Shown in pieces: positions 23,593 to 37,567 of a stretch of 64,000 bases of DNA. The first letter of the stretch is position 1. The number at the start of each line of letters is the position of its first letter. The stretch spans positions 25,586,765 through 25,650,764 of the forward strand of contig NC_089281.1 of assembly GCF_963678975.1 (NCBI RefSeq), in the 5' to 3' direction. A program made the position numbers and the translations under genes. The stretch is from Dysidea avara (Eukaryota > Porifera > Demospongiae > Dictyoceratida > Dysideidae). The notes below the pieces were generated by a model that worked only from the letters and a program-made list of their open reading frames with translations, was not told the DNA's origin and did not search any database.

Positions 23593-25462
23593 ATGCAAAG
23601 TGGTCAAGTTTCTTTCATGGCCATTGCCTTGCTATGTCTGTTGGGGCAGGAGGCTTATGGTCAAATACCAAGAGCATGTAGTGATGTTACAAGTCTAGAA
23701 AACTTGGAGTGTTGTCCAACTACAAGTGATGGTGTGTGTGGACAGAATGCTGGTAGGGGACAGTGTACTGATTTGAACTTGCCTGGATATGACATAAACA
23801 GTGCTGATGTGCGTCGCAATTGGCCTCACTACTTCACCAAGGTTAGTACTGATACTTAAAAAGATCCTATGCATGACTCTACTATAATTGACTGTTATTA
23901 TAATAATTGTACAATTGCTAGTTGTATTGACATGTGTATTATTGTGGTTTCTCTTCACAGGTCTGTAAGTGCAATGGAAATTATGCGGGATATGACTGTA
24001 GTCGGTGTAAGTTTGGTCACTATGGACCTGATTGCTCTGAGTCACAAGTTCTTCCCCGATGACCACTTGCTACCTACACTGATAGTGACTGGGCTGAATT
24101 CATTGATACTATTGTTCAGTCACGTTCATTTGACTCAGGGTACGTGGCTGTATTAGAAGAGGCAGTTCCAGGAGCCACAAATCTCCACATGAGTAACGTA
24201 TCACTTTATAATTTGTTTGTGTGGCTTCACCACTTTGCTTCAAAAGATTCTGCTACACCAGGTAATGTAAATAAGTATGTAGTAAGCATCCATTGTATCT
24301 GCATGCAGTGATACTTGCGTATGTGTATTATGATGTAATTTGATGGCTCAAAACTTGAATTATGGTCACACACATTTCTGCACTTGTTAATTGACTTTTT
24401 AATCCTAATACATAAATGTACATACAACAATGTCATATATATTACATTTTAGATGTATCGATTCGTTTGGATTATGCTCATGCCGGACCTGCATTCACAA
24501 CTTGGCACAAATACTTTCACTTGTTGTTTGAGTGGGAAATACAACACATGTTAAAGAGCATGGGACACTTGGACTATCACACTTTCAGGCTACCTTACTG
24601 GGACTGGCGAATTGAAATTCAAAGATCTACTGGAATACTGTCAGATGATCTCTTTACTGAAAAGAGGCTTGGGGCAACAAGGAATGTCAGTGGTTTTCCT
24701 CGTGTATTTGGAGATATTGTTGGTGATGGATGGAACACAATATGTTGGCAAAAATTCTTTCAGATTTGTGATCCAAATGTTAATACTGGTCCCCTTCAAC
24801 GTTGCCCATTCACAGGAACTAACCCTTGCAGTAGCAACAATCCTGACTGGCCTACAAGTCGGCAAGTAAATCGTGCCATGACTTTTGGAAGATATGAAAG
24901 ACCACCTTATAATTTTCTATCACGAAGAAACTATCGAAGTTTTGTTGATGCTGATGTTAACTTTAATATACGTCGATGCCGTAAAGACAGAATGTGTTTT
25001 TGTTCTCCCACTTTTGACCCTGAATGTTCCCTCACAAAGTCAAATGGCTCTCGATTGATTGCACTTAAACAACAAATGCATGGCACGGTAAGTACTGCAT
25101 GATTTTTGTCATTGTGTATTAATAATTTCACTTTTCTTGTTTAGGTTCATACCATTACTGGGGCAGGTGATCTCGCCACAAATCTTCCTCTTGATAAGAG
25201 AGGACAAATGGATGATGTGGTATCATCACCAAATGATCCTCTTTTCATGTCTCACCATGTCATGGTAGATTGTATGTTTGATGAATGGCTGGAGCGACAC
25301 CCTGATGCAGAGTATCCTAATGATATACCAGTGACTGTTCCCACCATAGGACATCAGCCTGATGACTTTATGGTTCCATTTTTCCCACTCAGTACCAACA
25401 TTGACATGTTCACACGGTCTCGTAATTTTGGATACTATTGTGACCTACCAAACATCATATAA
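23593..25462 (+). pseudogene. Tyrosinase copy B, full length but with one nonsense codon
   Basis: Four exons with GT-AG junctions: 23593-23841, 23961-24261, 24453-25087 and 25145-25462 (TAA). Read through, the product is about 500 residues: signal peptide, cysteine-rich region, EGF-like segment, then a tyrosinase domain. CuA ligands are in WLHH, YAHAG and TWHKYF; CuB ligands are in HGTVH (across the exon 3/4 junction) and in FMSHHVMVD. There is no C-terminal membrane segment, so a secreted enzyme is expected. Codon 117, within LPRR at 24060-24062, is TGA where copies A and C have CGA. This is a CpG-type change that ends the protein before the copper sites. Everything else looks intact, so the lesion may be recent or polymorphic. 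Confidence 0.9.
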
Positions 25463-28239
25463 TTATGTGACTAATAATAAAAGACATTTTTATCCAACTA
25501 AACACTATTGATAACAGGAATTTTATGGCAGCATTGATTGTAACTTATTATTACGTACTTACTATGAACAGTAGCAACATTGTGTTTTAGTACATAATTC
25601 CAGACTCACCAATGAAATTACTGTATAATAGATGTAATTCTAGAATTGATTGTATAGATACATGGTATAAATGTTACTATTAATTTTTGCATTCTGTTTT
25701 TAATTATTTTTGTGCTAAAAATTTACACTATTCCATGAACCACACTTCAAGAAACGAATACTTCCAGGAATCACATACAACATTTAAAACTGGTGTAAAC
25801 AACTAAAACATGCGAATAGAGATCATTGAAAAACAAGAGTCAAACAAGTTACGTAGCATGTTAAACACTCACAGATCTCTATTTGGACTCAATGGATTTG
25901 GCAAGCAGGAAGTGTGTAACACACAATCTTAACTATATTATTGTAACTGCATCGGATCTGTAAAAGAGTCTTATAACGTTTCCAAATTTCCATGTTTCAA
26001 CAATGATTATTCATAGCTACCTGAACATAATGATTACTTTAGCTTATCACTATAAATTTGCACTAAACAATAGTGGCATATTAGGGATATAATGTCAAGC
26101 AGGTGTATATCTTGTTTACAAGTCAAGTTCTGGGTTGCCATTAAGGCTTACAATATTAACAGTGCCGTTGTGTAGAATAGAACAACCATAAAAACTGAAA
26201 AAGCTGTGCTTCTCTTTTACTAATTGACAAAAATATCTTTAAACAATTCTTAGCAAGTACCATACATGTCTATGTTGAGTAATGGCTACACTTGTAGGAA
26301 AGGAAGTATCTTAAACAATTAAACATGCATCATATCTCAGTCATGTAGTCAGTCACTAGGTCAAGTCAATACGTCTAAGTCCTTGAAATTAGGTTAGGTA
26401 ATCCTAAGGCTGCAGCACATGTTGCTGCCAGACCTTCAGTGCTGGTCACTGTAAAGTGTTAGTAATAATATCTTAATAGCAACACAGAAGATTAATTATT
26501 ATAGGTTTATTGTACTAATTTAGTTGAAATAACTGCTATCAAGTTACAAACACTGAATTAGGTCATTGGATGCTGCTCAGTTTTCTTTTTCAACGGTTTA
26601 AAATATTAAAATCTAAAGTCCAATGATCACAAGGGTGCAGTCAATAAGAGGCTTTACAAGGAGTGTCTAAGCTTAGGAATCTAAAGATTACAAATAATTG
26701 AAAAATCATTAAAAAACTGAAAAATCTGTCCTTTTGTACGGAAATTTATCTAACTTCCCTAAAGAAGTGTTACAAGTGTCACAAATACATGAATATAGTT
26801 AATCTTGAGTAACGGCTTCATTTGTTTCATGGTGGGGTGTAGTTTGTGTCCATGCAGATTTCCTGTTTTGGCAATTTCAGTCACAAATGTTATAACTATA
26901 ACATAATCTTCTCCTAGTTTCTATGGCCGAGGATATAATATTATGTACCTGTAAGTTTATTTTGACAAATGTCAGCTACTGTATGATAAAACTATAACAA
27001 AAAGGAAGCTGTACGAATGCTACTTGGTAGGATAATTAATCATGATCATTAGAGATTTACAGTGACCAGCACTGAATATCTTACAGCAATTTGTGCTGCA
27101 GCCTTTGGATTAGCTTATACCATCCATGATATACTGTAGCCCTGACTGTACAGTAAAATTATGCCTTTGATGCTGAATTAGTACAATATTCAGCTAGAAA
27201 TATTTGATATTCTGCTATTAGGATATGATGCATGTTTGATTGTTTAGAACACATCCTTTTCTACCACAGAACAAGTGAAGTCCTTATTCAATATTGATTT
27301 TATCCAATCATTTATGTCACTAGCGAATTCTTTAAGGAAGTTAGATATAATTTCATCTGTTTTGATGATTGTTACATTTTTTAATCTTTAGACTCCTATA
27401 TAGCTATGTAGACTCATTGTAAAGCCTCTTAGACTCTTTGTGATCTTTAGACTCTAATCATTTAAATCCTTGAAGATAAAAATCTAGTGTGCTAATTGCC
27501 TCAAGAGTTGTTCATATCCCACACAAACGAACATGTAGAAAGAAAGCCATCAGAATTAATGATATCACATTATCCTCACTCACTTATTGCAAAATCATGA
27601 TGTCAGAACAATTATTTACACAATTAATTATGGTAGCCAGGATAGTAGAATAGTATATACGTTAATACAAGTATCCATTTCTTTAGCTTTAGGAAACCAG
27701 ACCAGTGGCAATTAGATCTCATTTCTTTTTAATTTGACTATCATGGAAATACACCAAATCACTTGATGCAATTTTTCAGTAGCCATTTGTGGTTTCCAAA
27801 AAGCCCTCTTAGCTATATAGGAGGATGTGTATAGCTAGCAGTGAATCATATATACGAATCAATACCTACATAGCTCATCATAACATGCCATAATTATTAT
27901 CTACATTACGTTATTCTATTGAATGTACAATGGTATACATAGCCCCGTAACAAGCTGGGAAGGCTCTCTCATGTGGACTCTTCACTGCAGAGGTAGCTAC
28001 AGAAATGCTAGCGACTTTGCGCTTTGGCTAGCTACTTTACGCTTTGGCTAGCTACTCTAAACTAACAATGTTTTTTTTGCAATTTAAACACATCATACAA
28101 CAACTATGCATAAATAATTAAGTGATATAAAGCACACAGGATGTGATATCACAAAGTGCCATGTATTGTCAACTACAACAATTAAACCATTACAGCATGA
28201 TCTGTCCCATTCATCTTACTACACAAGTCTCTATCATAA
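25463..28239. repeat. Left arm of palindrome 2, 3' flank of copy B, no gene
   Basis: AT-rich non-coding DNA mirrored at 28436-31028, with scattered substitutions and small indels between the arms. It also contains, in degraded form, phrases shared with the 5' flank (for example CACTTCCTGC-like text and GGATATGATGCATG), so it is built of old dispersed repeats. Confidence 0.75.
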
Positions 28240-28435
28240 ATATTAGTGTGTGTCTGTGTGTGTATACATGTACGCATACGTGTGTGTGTATGTGTGTGTG
28301 TGTGTATACATGTACGCATGCGTGTGTGTGTATGTGTGTGTGTGTGTGTGTTTGTGTGTGTGCGTGTGTGTGTGTGTGTGTGTGCATGTGTGTGTGTGTC
28401 AAACACACGCACACACACACACACAAACTATGATC
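28240..28435. repeat. (GT)n/(CA)n tract at the axis of palindrome 2
   Basis: About 155 bases of GT-rich repeat with interspersed TATACATGTACGCATACG blocks, followed by about 30 bases of CA-rich repeat. The flanking sequences are reverse complements of each other. ORFs of Cys-Val or His-Thr repeats here are artefacts of the simple repeat. Confidence 0.95.
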
Positions 28436-31028
28436 TATGATAGAGACTTGTGTAGTAAGATGAATGGGATAGATCATGCTGTAATGGTTTAATTGTTGTA
28501 GTTGACAATGCATGGCACTTTGTGGTACCACATCCTGTGTACTTTATATCACTTAAGTTTTTGTGCATAGTTGTTGTATGATGTGTTTAAATTTCAAAAA
28601 AATGTTGTTAGTTTAGAGTAGCTAGCCTAAGCGCAAAGTAGCTAGTATTTCTGTAGCTACCTCTGCCGTGAAGAGTTCACATGATAGAGCCTTCCCAGCT
28701 TGTTACGGGGCTCTGTATACCATTGTATATTCAATAGAATAACGTAATGTAGATATGATATGTTATGATGAGCTACGTAGGTATTGATTCGTATATAGGA
28801 TTCACTGCTAGCTATACAGCTATGAGAGCCTTTTGGAAACCACAAATGGCTACTGAAAAAATCGCATCAAGTGATTTGGAGTATTTCCATGATAGGCAAA
28901 TTAAAAGGAAATGAGATCTAATTGCAACTGGTCAAGTGTCCTAAAGCTAAAGAAATGGATACTAGTATTAACGTATAGACTATTCTACTATCCTGGCTAC
29001 CATAATTAATTGTGTAAATAATTGTTCTGACATCATGACTTTGCAATAAGTGAGTGAAGATAATATGATATCATTAATTTTGGTGGCTTCCTTTCCACAT
29101 GTTCATTTGTGTGGGATATGAACAATTCTTGAGGCAATTAGCACACTAGATTTTTATCTTCAAGGATTTAAATGATTAGAGTCTAAAGATCACAAAGAGT
29201 CTAAGAGGCTTTACAATGAGTCTACATAGCTATATAGGAGTCTAAAGATTAAAAATGTAACAATCATCAAAACGGATGAAATTATATCTAACTTCCTTAA
29301 AGAATTCGCTAGTGACATAAATGATTCGATAAAATCAAGGAATTCACTTGTTCTGTGGTAGAAAAGGATGTGTCCTAAACAATCAAACATGCATCATATC
29401 CTAATAGCAGAATATCAAATATTTCTAGCTGAATATTGTACTAATTCAGCACCAAAGGCATGATTTTACTGTACAGTCAGGGCTACAGTATATCATGAAT
29501 GGTATAAGGTAATCCAAAGGCTGCAGCACAAATTGCTGTAAGATATTCAGTGTTGGTCACTGTAAATCTTTAATGATCATGATTAATTATCCTACCAAGT
29601 AGCATTCGTACAGCTTCCTTTTTGTTATAGTTTTATCATACAGTAGCTGACATTTGTCAAAATAAACTTACAGGTACATAATATTATATCCTCGGCCATA
29701 GAAACTAGGAGGAGATTATGTTATAGTTATAACATTTGTGACTGAAATTGCCAAAATAGGAAATCTGCATGGGCACAAAGTACACCCCACCATGAAACAA
29801 ATGAAGCCATTACTCAAGATTAACTATATTCAAGTATTTGTGGCACTTGTAACAATTCTTTAGGGAAGTTAGATAAATTTTCGTACAAAAGGACAGGTTT
29901 TTCAGTTTTTTAATGATTTTTCTATTATTTGTAATCTTTAGATTCCTAAGCTTAGACACTCCTTGTAAAGCCTCTTACTGACTGCTTCCTTGTGATCATT
30001 AGACTTTAGACTTTAATCTTTTAAACAATTGAAAAAGAAAACTGAGCAGCATCCAATGACCTATTTCAGTGTTTGTAACTTTATAACAGTTATGTCAACT
30101 AAATTAGTACAAGAAACCTATAATAATTAATCTTCTGTGTTGCTATTAAGATATGATGCATGTTTAATTGTTTAAGATACTTCCTTTCCTTCAAGTGTAG
30201 CCATTACTCAACATAGAAATGTATGGTACTTGCTAAGAATTGTTTAAAGATTTTTTTTTTGTCAATTAGTAAAAGAGAAGCACAACTTTTTCAGTTTTTA
30301 TTGTTGTTCTATTCTACACAACGGGACTGTTAACATTGTAAGCCTTAATGGCAACCCAGAACTTGACTTGTAAACAAGATATACACCTGCTTGACATTAT
30401 ATCCCTAATATGCCACTATTGTTTAGTGCAAATTTATAGTGATAAGCTAAAGTAAACATTATGAACAGGTAGCTATGAATAATCAATGTTGAAACATGGA
30501 AATTTGGAAAGGTTATAAGACTCTTTTACAGATCCGATGCAGTTACAATAATATAGTTAAGATTGTGTGTTGCACACTTCCTGCTTGCCATATCCATTGA
30601 GTCCAAATAGAGATCTGTGAGTGTTTAACATGCTGCGTAACTTGTTTGACTCTCTAGTTTTTCAATGATCTCTATTCGCATGTTTTAGTTGTTTACACCA
30701 GTTTTAAATGTTGTATGTGATTCCTGGAAGTATTCGTTTCTTGAAGTGTGGTTCATGGAATAGTGTAAATTTTTAGCACAAAAATAATTAAAAACAGAAT
30801 GCAAAAATTAATAGTAACATTTATACCATGTATCTATACAATCAATTCTAGAATTACATCTATTATACAGTAATTTCATTGGTGAGTCTGGAATTATGTA
30901 CTAAAACACAATGTTGCTACTGTTCATAGTAAGTACGTAATAATAAGTTACAATCAATGCTGCCATAAAACTCCTGTTATCAACAGTGTTTAGTTGGATA
31001 AAAATGTCTTTTATTATTAGTCACATAG
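28436..31028. repeat. Right arm of palindrome 2, 3' flank of copy C, no gene
   Basis: The reverse complement of 25463-28239 with minor divergence. No credible ORF. Confidence 0.75.
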
Positions 31029-33439
31029 TTATATGATGTTTGGTAGGTCACAATAGTATCCAAAATTACGAGACAGTGTGAATATGTCAACGTTGGTACT
31101 GAGTGGGAAAAATGGAACCATAAAGTCATCATGCTGATGTCCTGCTATGGTGGGAACAGTCACTGGTATATCATTAGGATACTCTGCATCAGGGTGTCGC
31201 TCCAGCCATTCATCAAACATACAATCTACCATGACATGGTGAGACATGAAAAGAGGATCATTTGGTGATGATACCACATCATCCATTTGTCCTCTCTTAT
31301 CAAGAGGAAGATTTGTGGCGAGATCACCTGCCCCAGTAATGGTATGAACCTAAACAAGAAAAGTGAAATTATTAATACACAATGATAAAAAATCATGCAG
31401 TACTTACCGTGCCATGCATCTATTGTTTCAGTGCAATCAATCGAGAGCCATTTGACTTTGTGAGGGAACATTCAGGGTCAAAAGTGGGAGAACAAAAACA
31501 CATTCTGTCTTTACGGCATCTACGTATATTAAAGTTAACATCAGCATCAACAAAACTTCGATAGTTTCTTCGTGATAGAAAATTATAAGGTGGTCTTTCA
31601 TATGTTCTAAAAGTCATGGCAAGATTTACTTGCCGACTTGTAGGCCAGTCAGGATTGTTGCTACTGCAAGGGTTAGTTCCTGTGAATGGGCAACGTTGAA
31701 GGAGACCAGTGTTAACATTTGGATCACAAATCTGAAAGAATTTTTGCCAACATATTGTGTTCCATCCATCACCAACTATATCTCCAAATACACGAGGAAA
31801 ACCACTGACATTCCTTGTTGCCCCAAGCCTCTTTTCAGTAAAGAGATCATCTGACAGTATTCCAGTAGATCTTTGAATTTCAATTCGCCAGTCCCAGTAA
31901 GGTAGCCTGAAAGTGTGATAGTCCAAGTGTCCCATGCTCTTTAACATGTGTTGTATTTCCCACTCAAACAACAAGTGAAAGTATTTGTGCCAAGTTGTGA
32001 ATGCAGGTCCGGCATGAGCATAATCCAAACGAATTGATACATCTAAAATGTAATATATATGACATTGTTGTATGTACATTTATGTATTAGGATTAAAAAG
32101 TCAATTAACAAGTGCAGAAATGTATGTGACCATAATTCAAGTTTTGAGCCATCAAATTACATCATAATACACATACGCAAGTATCACTGCATGCAGATAC
32201 AATGGATGCCTACTACATACTTATTTACATTACCTGGTGTAGCAGAATCTTTTGAAGCAAAGTGGTGAAGCCACACAAACAAATTATAAAGTGATACATT
32301 GCTCATGCGGAGATTTGTGGTTCCTGGAACTGCCTCTTCTAATACAGCCACGTACCCTGAGTCAAATGAACATGACTGAACAATAGTTTTAATGAATTCA
32401 GCTAAGTCACTATCAGTGTAGGTAGCAAGTGGTCGTCGGGGAAGAACTTGTGACTCAGAGCAATCAGGTCCATAGTGACCAAACTTACACCGACTACAGT
32501 CATATCCCGCATAATTTCCATTGCACTTACAGACCTGTGAAGAGAAACCACAATAATATACATGTCAGTATAACTAGCAATTGTACAATCAAGACACACG
32601 GTAGTGTGTCGTGCGGCCCAAGAAGCCGGCGCGTAACACCCGTGAGTATATTGACAGGAAGAAAGAAAACGCAATTTTCGCACCTCCGTAGCTCCGTGCT
32701 TCCTTGATGAAACAAGACGATTTTTGCTGTGGATATGCCCCCCAACTGCAGCACTCCACATTCCAAATTTGAGCGAAATCGCTTCGCGCGTTTCCGAGAT
32801 ATGCGACTTCAAAAATTGGCTCAGTTTCTTCGTTTTTTTTTTCTTCTTCTTCTTATTTTTCTTTTTCTTGTCGCACACTTACAAAAACTGCTATAAAACT
32901 CGCACGCCATATCCGATTGCCTTGACATTTGGCACACAGAAGGGGGATATAAAGGCGCATCTCGGTACCAACTTTGGCTGGAATACGATAAACAGGCAAA
33001 GAGTTATGAACGATTATTCACGAAAATTAACACCAATATGTTGTCACGCCTACAGGGTAAACCGCGTATGGGAAGAAGCTGAAAATCGGTGGGTGAATAG
33101 GTTAACTATTGAACCTCAAACCTTTTGTGGTTTGAAAGAAATCGAGCTAAAAACCAGGAAGATACAACGAAAAAACCAACAGTGTGTAACAATTACGCAA
33201 TCGAGATTAGCTAATAAAAAACGACTGCTTGCCACGCCTACCAGGTAAACCGCTTGGGGTAATGCTTTGAAAATCGCTGTACAGATGAAGTTATCATCTT
33301 AGAAAGGCTCTTCAATGGTGTAGAAGAATCAGACTTAAAACCACGGAGTTATAACACGAAATCCAACTTAGTGTAGCAAGTGCGAGATCGAGATACTCTA
33401 ATAGAGCAGTCATCCTAATAGAGCAGTCATCCTAATAGA

Positions 33440-36400
33440 GCAGTCACCCGAAGAGAATTCAAGAGATCAGCTAGAAACAAGTAATCTGTATAGAGATCAG
33501 CTACAAACAAGCCACCCTGTAGAGAGATCAGCCACAAACAATTCACCCTGTAGAGAGATCAGCTAGAAGAAGTTACCTTGTAGGGAATTCATGCAACTAT
33601 AGAAAGAGATAATTCAGCTAGAAGAAATCACCTTGTAGAGTTCAGCTACAAAGAAACCACAATGTAGAGAGTTCAGATACAAAGAAACCACCATGTAGAG
33701 AATTCGTTTACAAACAAGTCACCCTATAGAAAGATCAGCTAGAAGAAGTTACCTCGTAGAGAGTTCAGTTACAAAGAAACCACCATGTAGAGAATTCATT
33801 TACAAACTAGTGACCCTGTAGAGACATCAGCTAGAAGAAGTTACCTTGTAAAGAGTTCAGCTACATAGAAACCATTCTGTAAAGAGCTCAGCTGCAAACA
33901 AATCACCTGTACAGAATTCAGCTACAAACAAATCACCCTGTAGAGAGATCAGCTAGAAGAAGTTACCTTGTTGATAGTTCAGCTACAAAGAAACCATCAT
34001 GTAGAGAGTTCAGCTACAAACAAATCTCCCTGTAGAGAGATGAGCTAGAAGAAGTTACCTTGTAGAGAGTTCAGCTTCAAACAAATCACCCTGTAGAAAG
34101 ATCAGCTACAAACAAATCTCCATGTAGAGAGATTAGCTAGAAGTTACCTTGTAGAGAGTTCAGCTACAAAGAAACCATCATGTAGAGAATTCAGCTACAA
34201 ACAAATCTCCCTGTAGAGAGATCAGCTAGAAGAAGTTACCTTGTAGAGAGTTCAGTTTCAAACAAATCACCCTGTAGAAAGATCAGCTAGAAGAGGTCAC
34301 CTTGTAGAGAGTTCAGTTACAAAAAAAACCACCATGTAGAGACCTCAGCTACAAACTAGTGACCTTGTAGAGACTTCAGCTAGAAGAAGTTACCTTGTAG
34401 ATAGTTCAGCTACAAAGAAACCATTCTTTAAAGAGCTCAGCTGCAAACAAATCACCTGTAAAGAATTCAGCTACAAATAAATCACCCTGTAGAAAGATGA
34501 GCTAGAAAAAGTTACCTTGTAGAGAGTTCAGTTACAAAGAAACCACCATGTAGAGAATTCAGCTACAAACTAGTGACCCTGTAAAGACATCAGCTAGAAG
34601 AAGTTACCTTGAGAGAGTTCAGCTACAAAGAAACCATTATTTAAAGAGCTCAGCTGCAAACAAATCACCTATATAGAATTCAGCTACAAACAAATCACTA
34701 TGTAGAGAGATCAGCTAGAAGAAGTTAACTTGTAGAGTTCAGCTACAAACAAATCACCCTGTATAGAGATCAGCTAGAAGAAATCACCTTGTAGAGAGTT
34801 CAGCTACAAAGAAACCACCATGTAGAGAGTTCAGCTGCAAAGAAATCACCCTGTATAAAATTCTGCCACGAACAAATTGCCCTGTAGAAAGATCAGTTAG
34901 AAGAAGTTACCTTGTAGAGAGTTCAGCTACAAAGAAACCATTCTGTAAAGAGCTCAGCTGCAAACAAATCACCTGTACAGAATTCAGCTACAAACAAATC
35001 ACCCTGTAGAGAGATCAACTAGAAGAAATTACTTTGTAGAGAGTTCAGCTACAAAGAAACCACCATGTAGAAAGTTCAGCTGCAAACAAATCACCCTGTA
35101 GAAAATACAGCCACAAACAAATTGCCCTGTGGAAAGATCAGTTAGATGAAGTTACTTTTTAGAGAGTTCAGCTACAAAGAAACCACCCTGTAGAGAGATC
35201 AGCTAGAAGAAGTTACCTTGTAGATCGTTCAGCTACAAACAAATCACCCTGTAGAGAGATCAGCTAGAAGAAATTACCTTGTAGAGAGTGAAGCTACAAA
35301 CAAATCACCCTATTGAAAAATCAGCTAGAAGAAGTTACCTTGTAGAGAGTTCAGCTACAAAGAAACCACCATGTAGAGAGTTCAGCTGCAAAGAAATCAC
35401 CCTGTAGAAAATTCTGCCACAAACAAATTGCCCTGTAGAAAGATCAGTTAGAAAAAGTTACCTTTTAGAGAGTTCAGCTACAAAGAAACCATTCTGTAAA
35501 GAGCTCAGCTGCAAACAAATCACCTGTACAGAATTCAGCTACAAACAAATCACCCTGTAGAGAGATCAGCTAGAAGAAATTACCTTGTAGAGAGTGAAGC
35601 TACAAACAAATCACCCTATTGAAAAATCAGCTTGTAGAAGTCACCTTGTAGAAAGTTCAGTTACAAAGAAACCATTCTGTAAAGAGCTCAGCTGCAAACA
35701 AATCACCCTGTAGAGAGATCAGCTAGAAGAAGTTAACTTGTAGAGAGTTCAGCTACAAAGAAACCATCATTTAGAAAGTTCAGCTTCAAACAAATCACCT
35801 GTAGAGAGTTCAGCTACAAACAAATCTCCCTGTAGAGAGATCAGCTAGAAGAAGTTACCTTGTAGAGAGTTCAGCTACAAACAAATCACCCTATTGAAAA
35901 ATCAGCTAGAAGAAGTCACCTTGTAGAAAGTTCAGTTACAAAGAAACCACCATGTAGAGAGTTCAGCTACAAACTAGCCACCTTGTAGAGACATCAGCTA
36001 GAAAAGTTACCTTGTAGAGAGTTCAGCTACAAAGAAACCATTCTGTAAAGAGCTCAGCTGCAAACAAATCACCTGTACAGAATTCAGCTACAAACAAATC
36101 ACCCTGTAGAGAGATCAGCTAGAAGAAGTTAACTTGTAGAGAGTTCAGCTACAAAGAAACCATCATTTAGAAAGTTCAGCTTCAAACAAATCACCTGTAG
36201 AGAGTTCAGCTACAAACAAATCTCCCTGTAGAGAGATCAGCTAGAAGAAGTTACCTTGTAGAGAGTGAAGCTACAAACAAATCACCCTATTGAAAGATCA
36301 GCTAGAAGAAGTCACCTTGTAGAAAGTTCAGTTACAAAAAGAAACCACCATGTAGAGAGTTCAGCTACAAACTAGCCACCTTGTAGAGACATCAGCTAGA

Positions 36401-37290
36401 AAAGTTACCTTGTAGAGAGTTCAGCTACAAAGAAACTATTCTGTAAAGAGCTCAGCTGCAAACAAATCACCTGTACAGAATTCAGCTACAAACAAATCAC
36501 CCTGTAGAGAGATCAGCTAGAAGAAATTACTTTGTAGAGAGTTCAGCTACAAGGACACCACCATGTAGAGAGTTCAGCTGCAAAGAAACTATTCTGTAAA
36601 GAGCTCAGCTGCAAACAAATCACCTGTACAGAATTCAGCTACAAACAAATTGCCCTGTAGAAAGATCAGTTAGAAGAAGTTACCTTTTAGAGAGTTCAGC
36701 TACAAAGAAACCATTCTGTAAAGAGCTCAGCTGCAAACAAATCACCTGTACAGAATTCAGCTACAAACAAATCACCCTGTAGAGAGATCAGCTAGAAGAA
36801 ATGACCTTGTAGATAGTTCAGCTACAAACAAATCACCCTGTAGAAAGATCAGTTAGAAGAAGTTACTTTGTAGAGAGTTCAGCTACAAAGAAACCATTCT
36901 GTAAAGAGCTCAGCTGCAAACAAATCACCTGTACAGAATTCAGCTACAAACAAATCACCCTGTAGAGAGATCAGCTAGAAGAAATTACATTGTAGATAGT
37001 TCAGCTACAAACAAATCACCCTGTAGAAAGATCAGTTAGAAGAAGTTACTTTGTAGAGAGTTCAGCTACAAAGAAACCATTTTGTAAAGAGCTCAGCTGC
37101 AAACAAATCACCTGTACAGAATTCAGCTACGAACAAATCACCCTGTAGAGAGATCAGCTAGAAGAAGTTACCTTGTAGATAGTTCAGCTACAAACAAATC
37201 TCCCTGTAGAGAGATCAGCTAGAAGAAATTGCCTTGTAGAGAGTTCAGCTACAAAGAAACCATCATGTGGAGAGTTCAGCTGCAAAGAAA
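33440..37290. repeat. Minisatellite core of Helitron-like copy 2 with higher-order repeat
   Basis: About 126 units by length. Four variant units of 30-31 bp recur in order: one with TCAGCTACAAAGAAACCA, one with TCAGCTGCAAACAAATCACC, one starting TACAGAATTCAGCTACAAAC, and one with GATCAGCTAGAAGAAGTTAC. Together they make a higher-order period near 121 bp. Local runs of the full four-unit order (for example 36880-37170) look freshly amplified. Confidence 0.9.
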
Positions 37291-37567
37291 TCACCACTGC
37301 CCAAATTTCAAGGCAATAGCTCTTTCCAATCTGAAGCTATCAATTGTCAAAGTTGGCAAATTGGATGTGTGTGGAAGACCCCTTTTTACAAATCCGGTCA
37401 CATATGTATATTATATATAATTTTGTACATTTACTGATAAAATATTTAAAGTATATCTACTTCATCTTTACTTCTTCCTGTAGTAAAGAAAAAAAACATA
37501 GGTTAAAAAAGTCCCAAAGCTGGCCATAGGCCGGCTTTGGGTTATACAAATACAAAAAGAAATGAAA

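Noticed and set aside
28143..28531. Overlapping ORFs of Cys-Val and His-Thr repeats
   Set aside because: They are translations of the (GT)n/(CA)n tract at the palindrome axis.
32724..33248. 174-codon ORF in Helitron-like copy 2
   Set aside because: It includes a polyphenylalanine run from a T-rich tract, and the matching region of copy 3 does not keep the frame. It is not convincing as a replicase or any known protein.
33440..37290. CRISPR-like array of about 30-bp repeats
   Set aside because: Units are directly adjacent, variable and without unique spacers, and the context is eukaryotic. It is a minisatellite.
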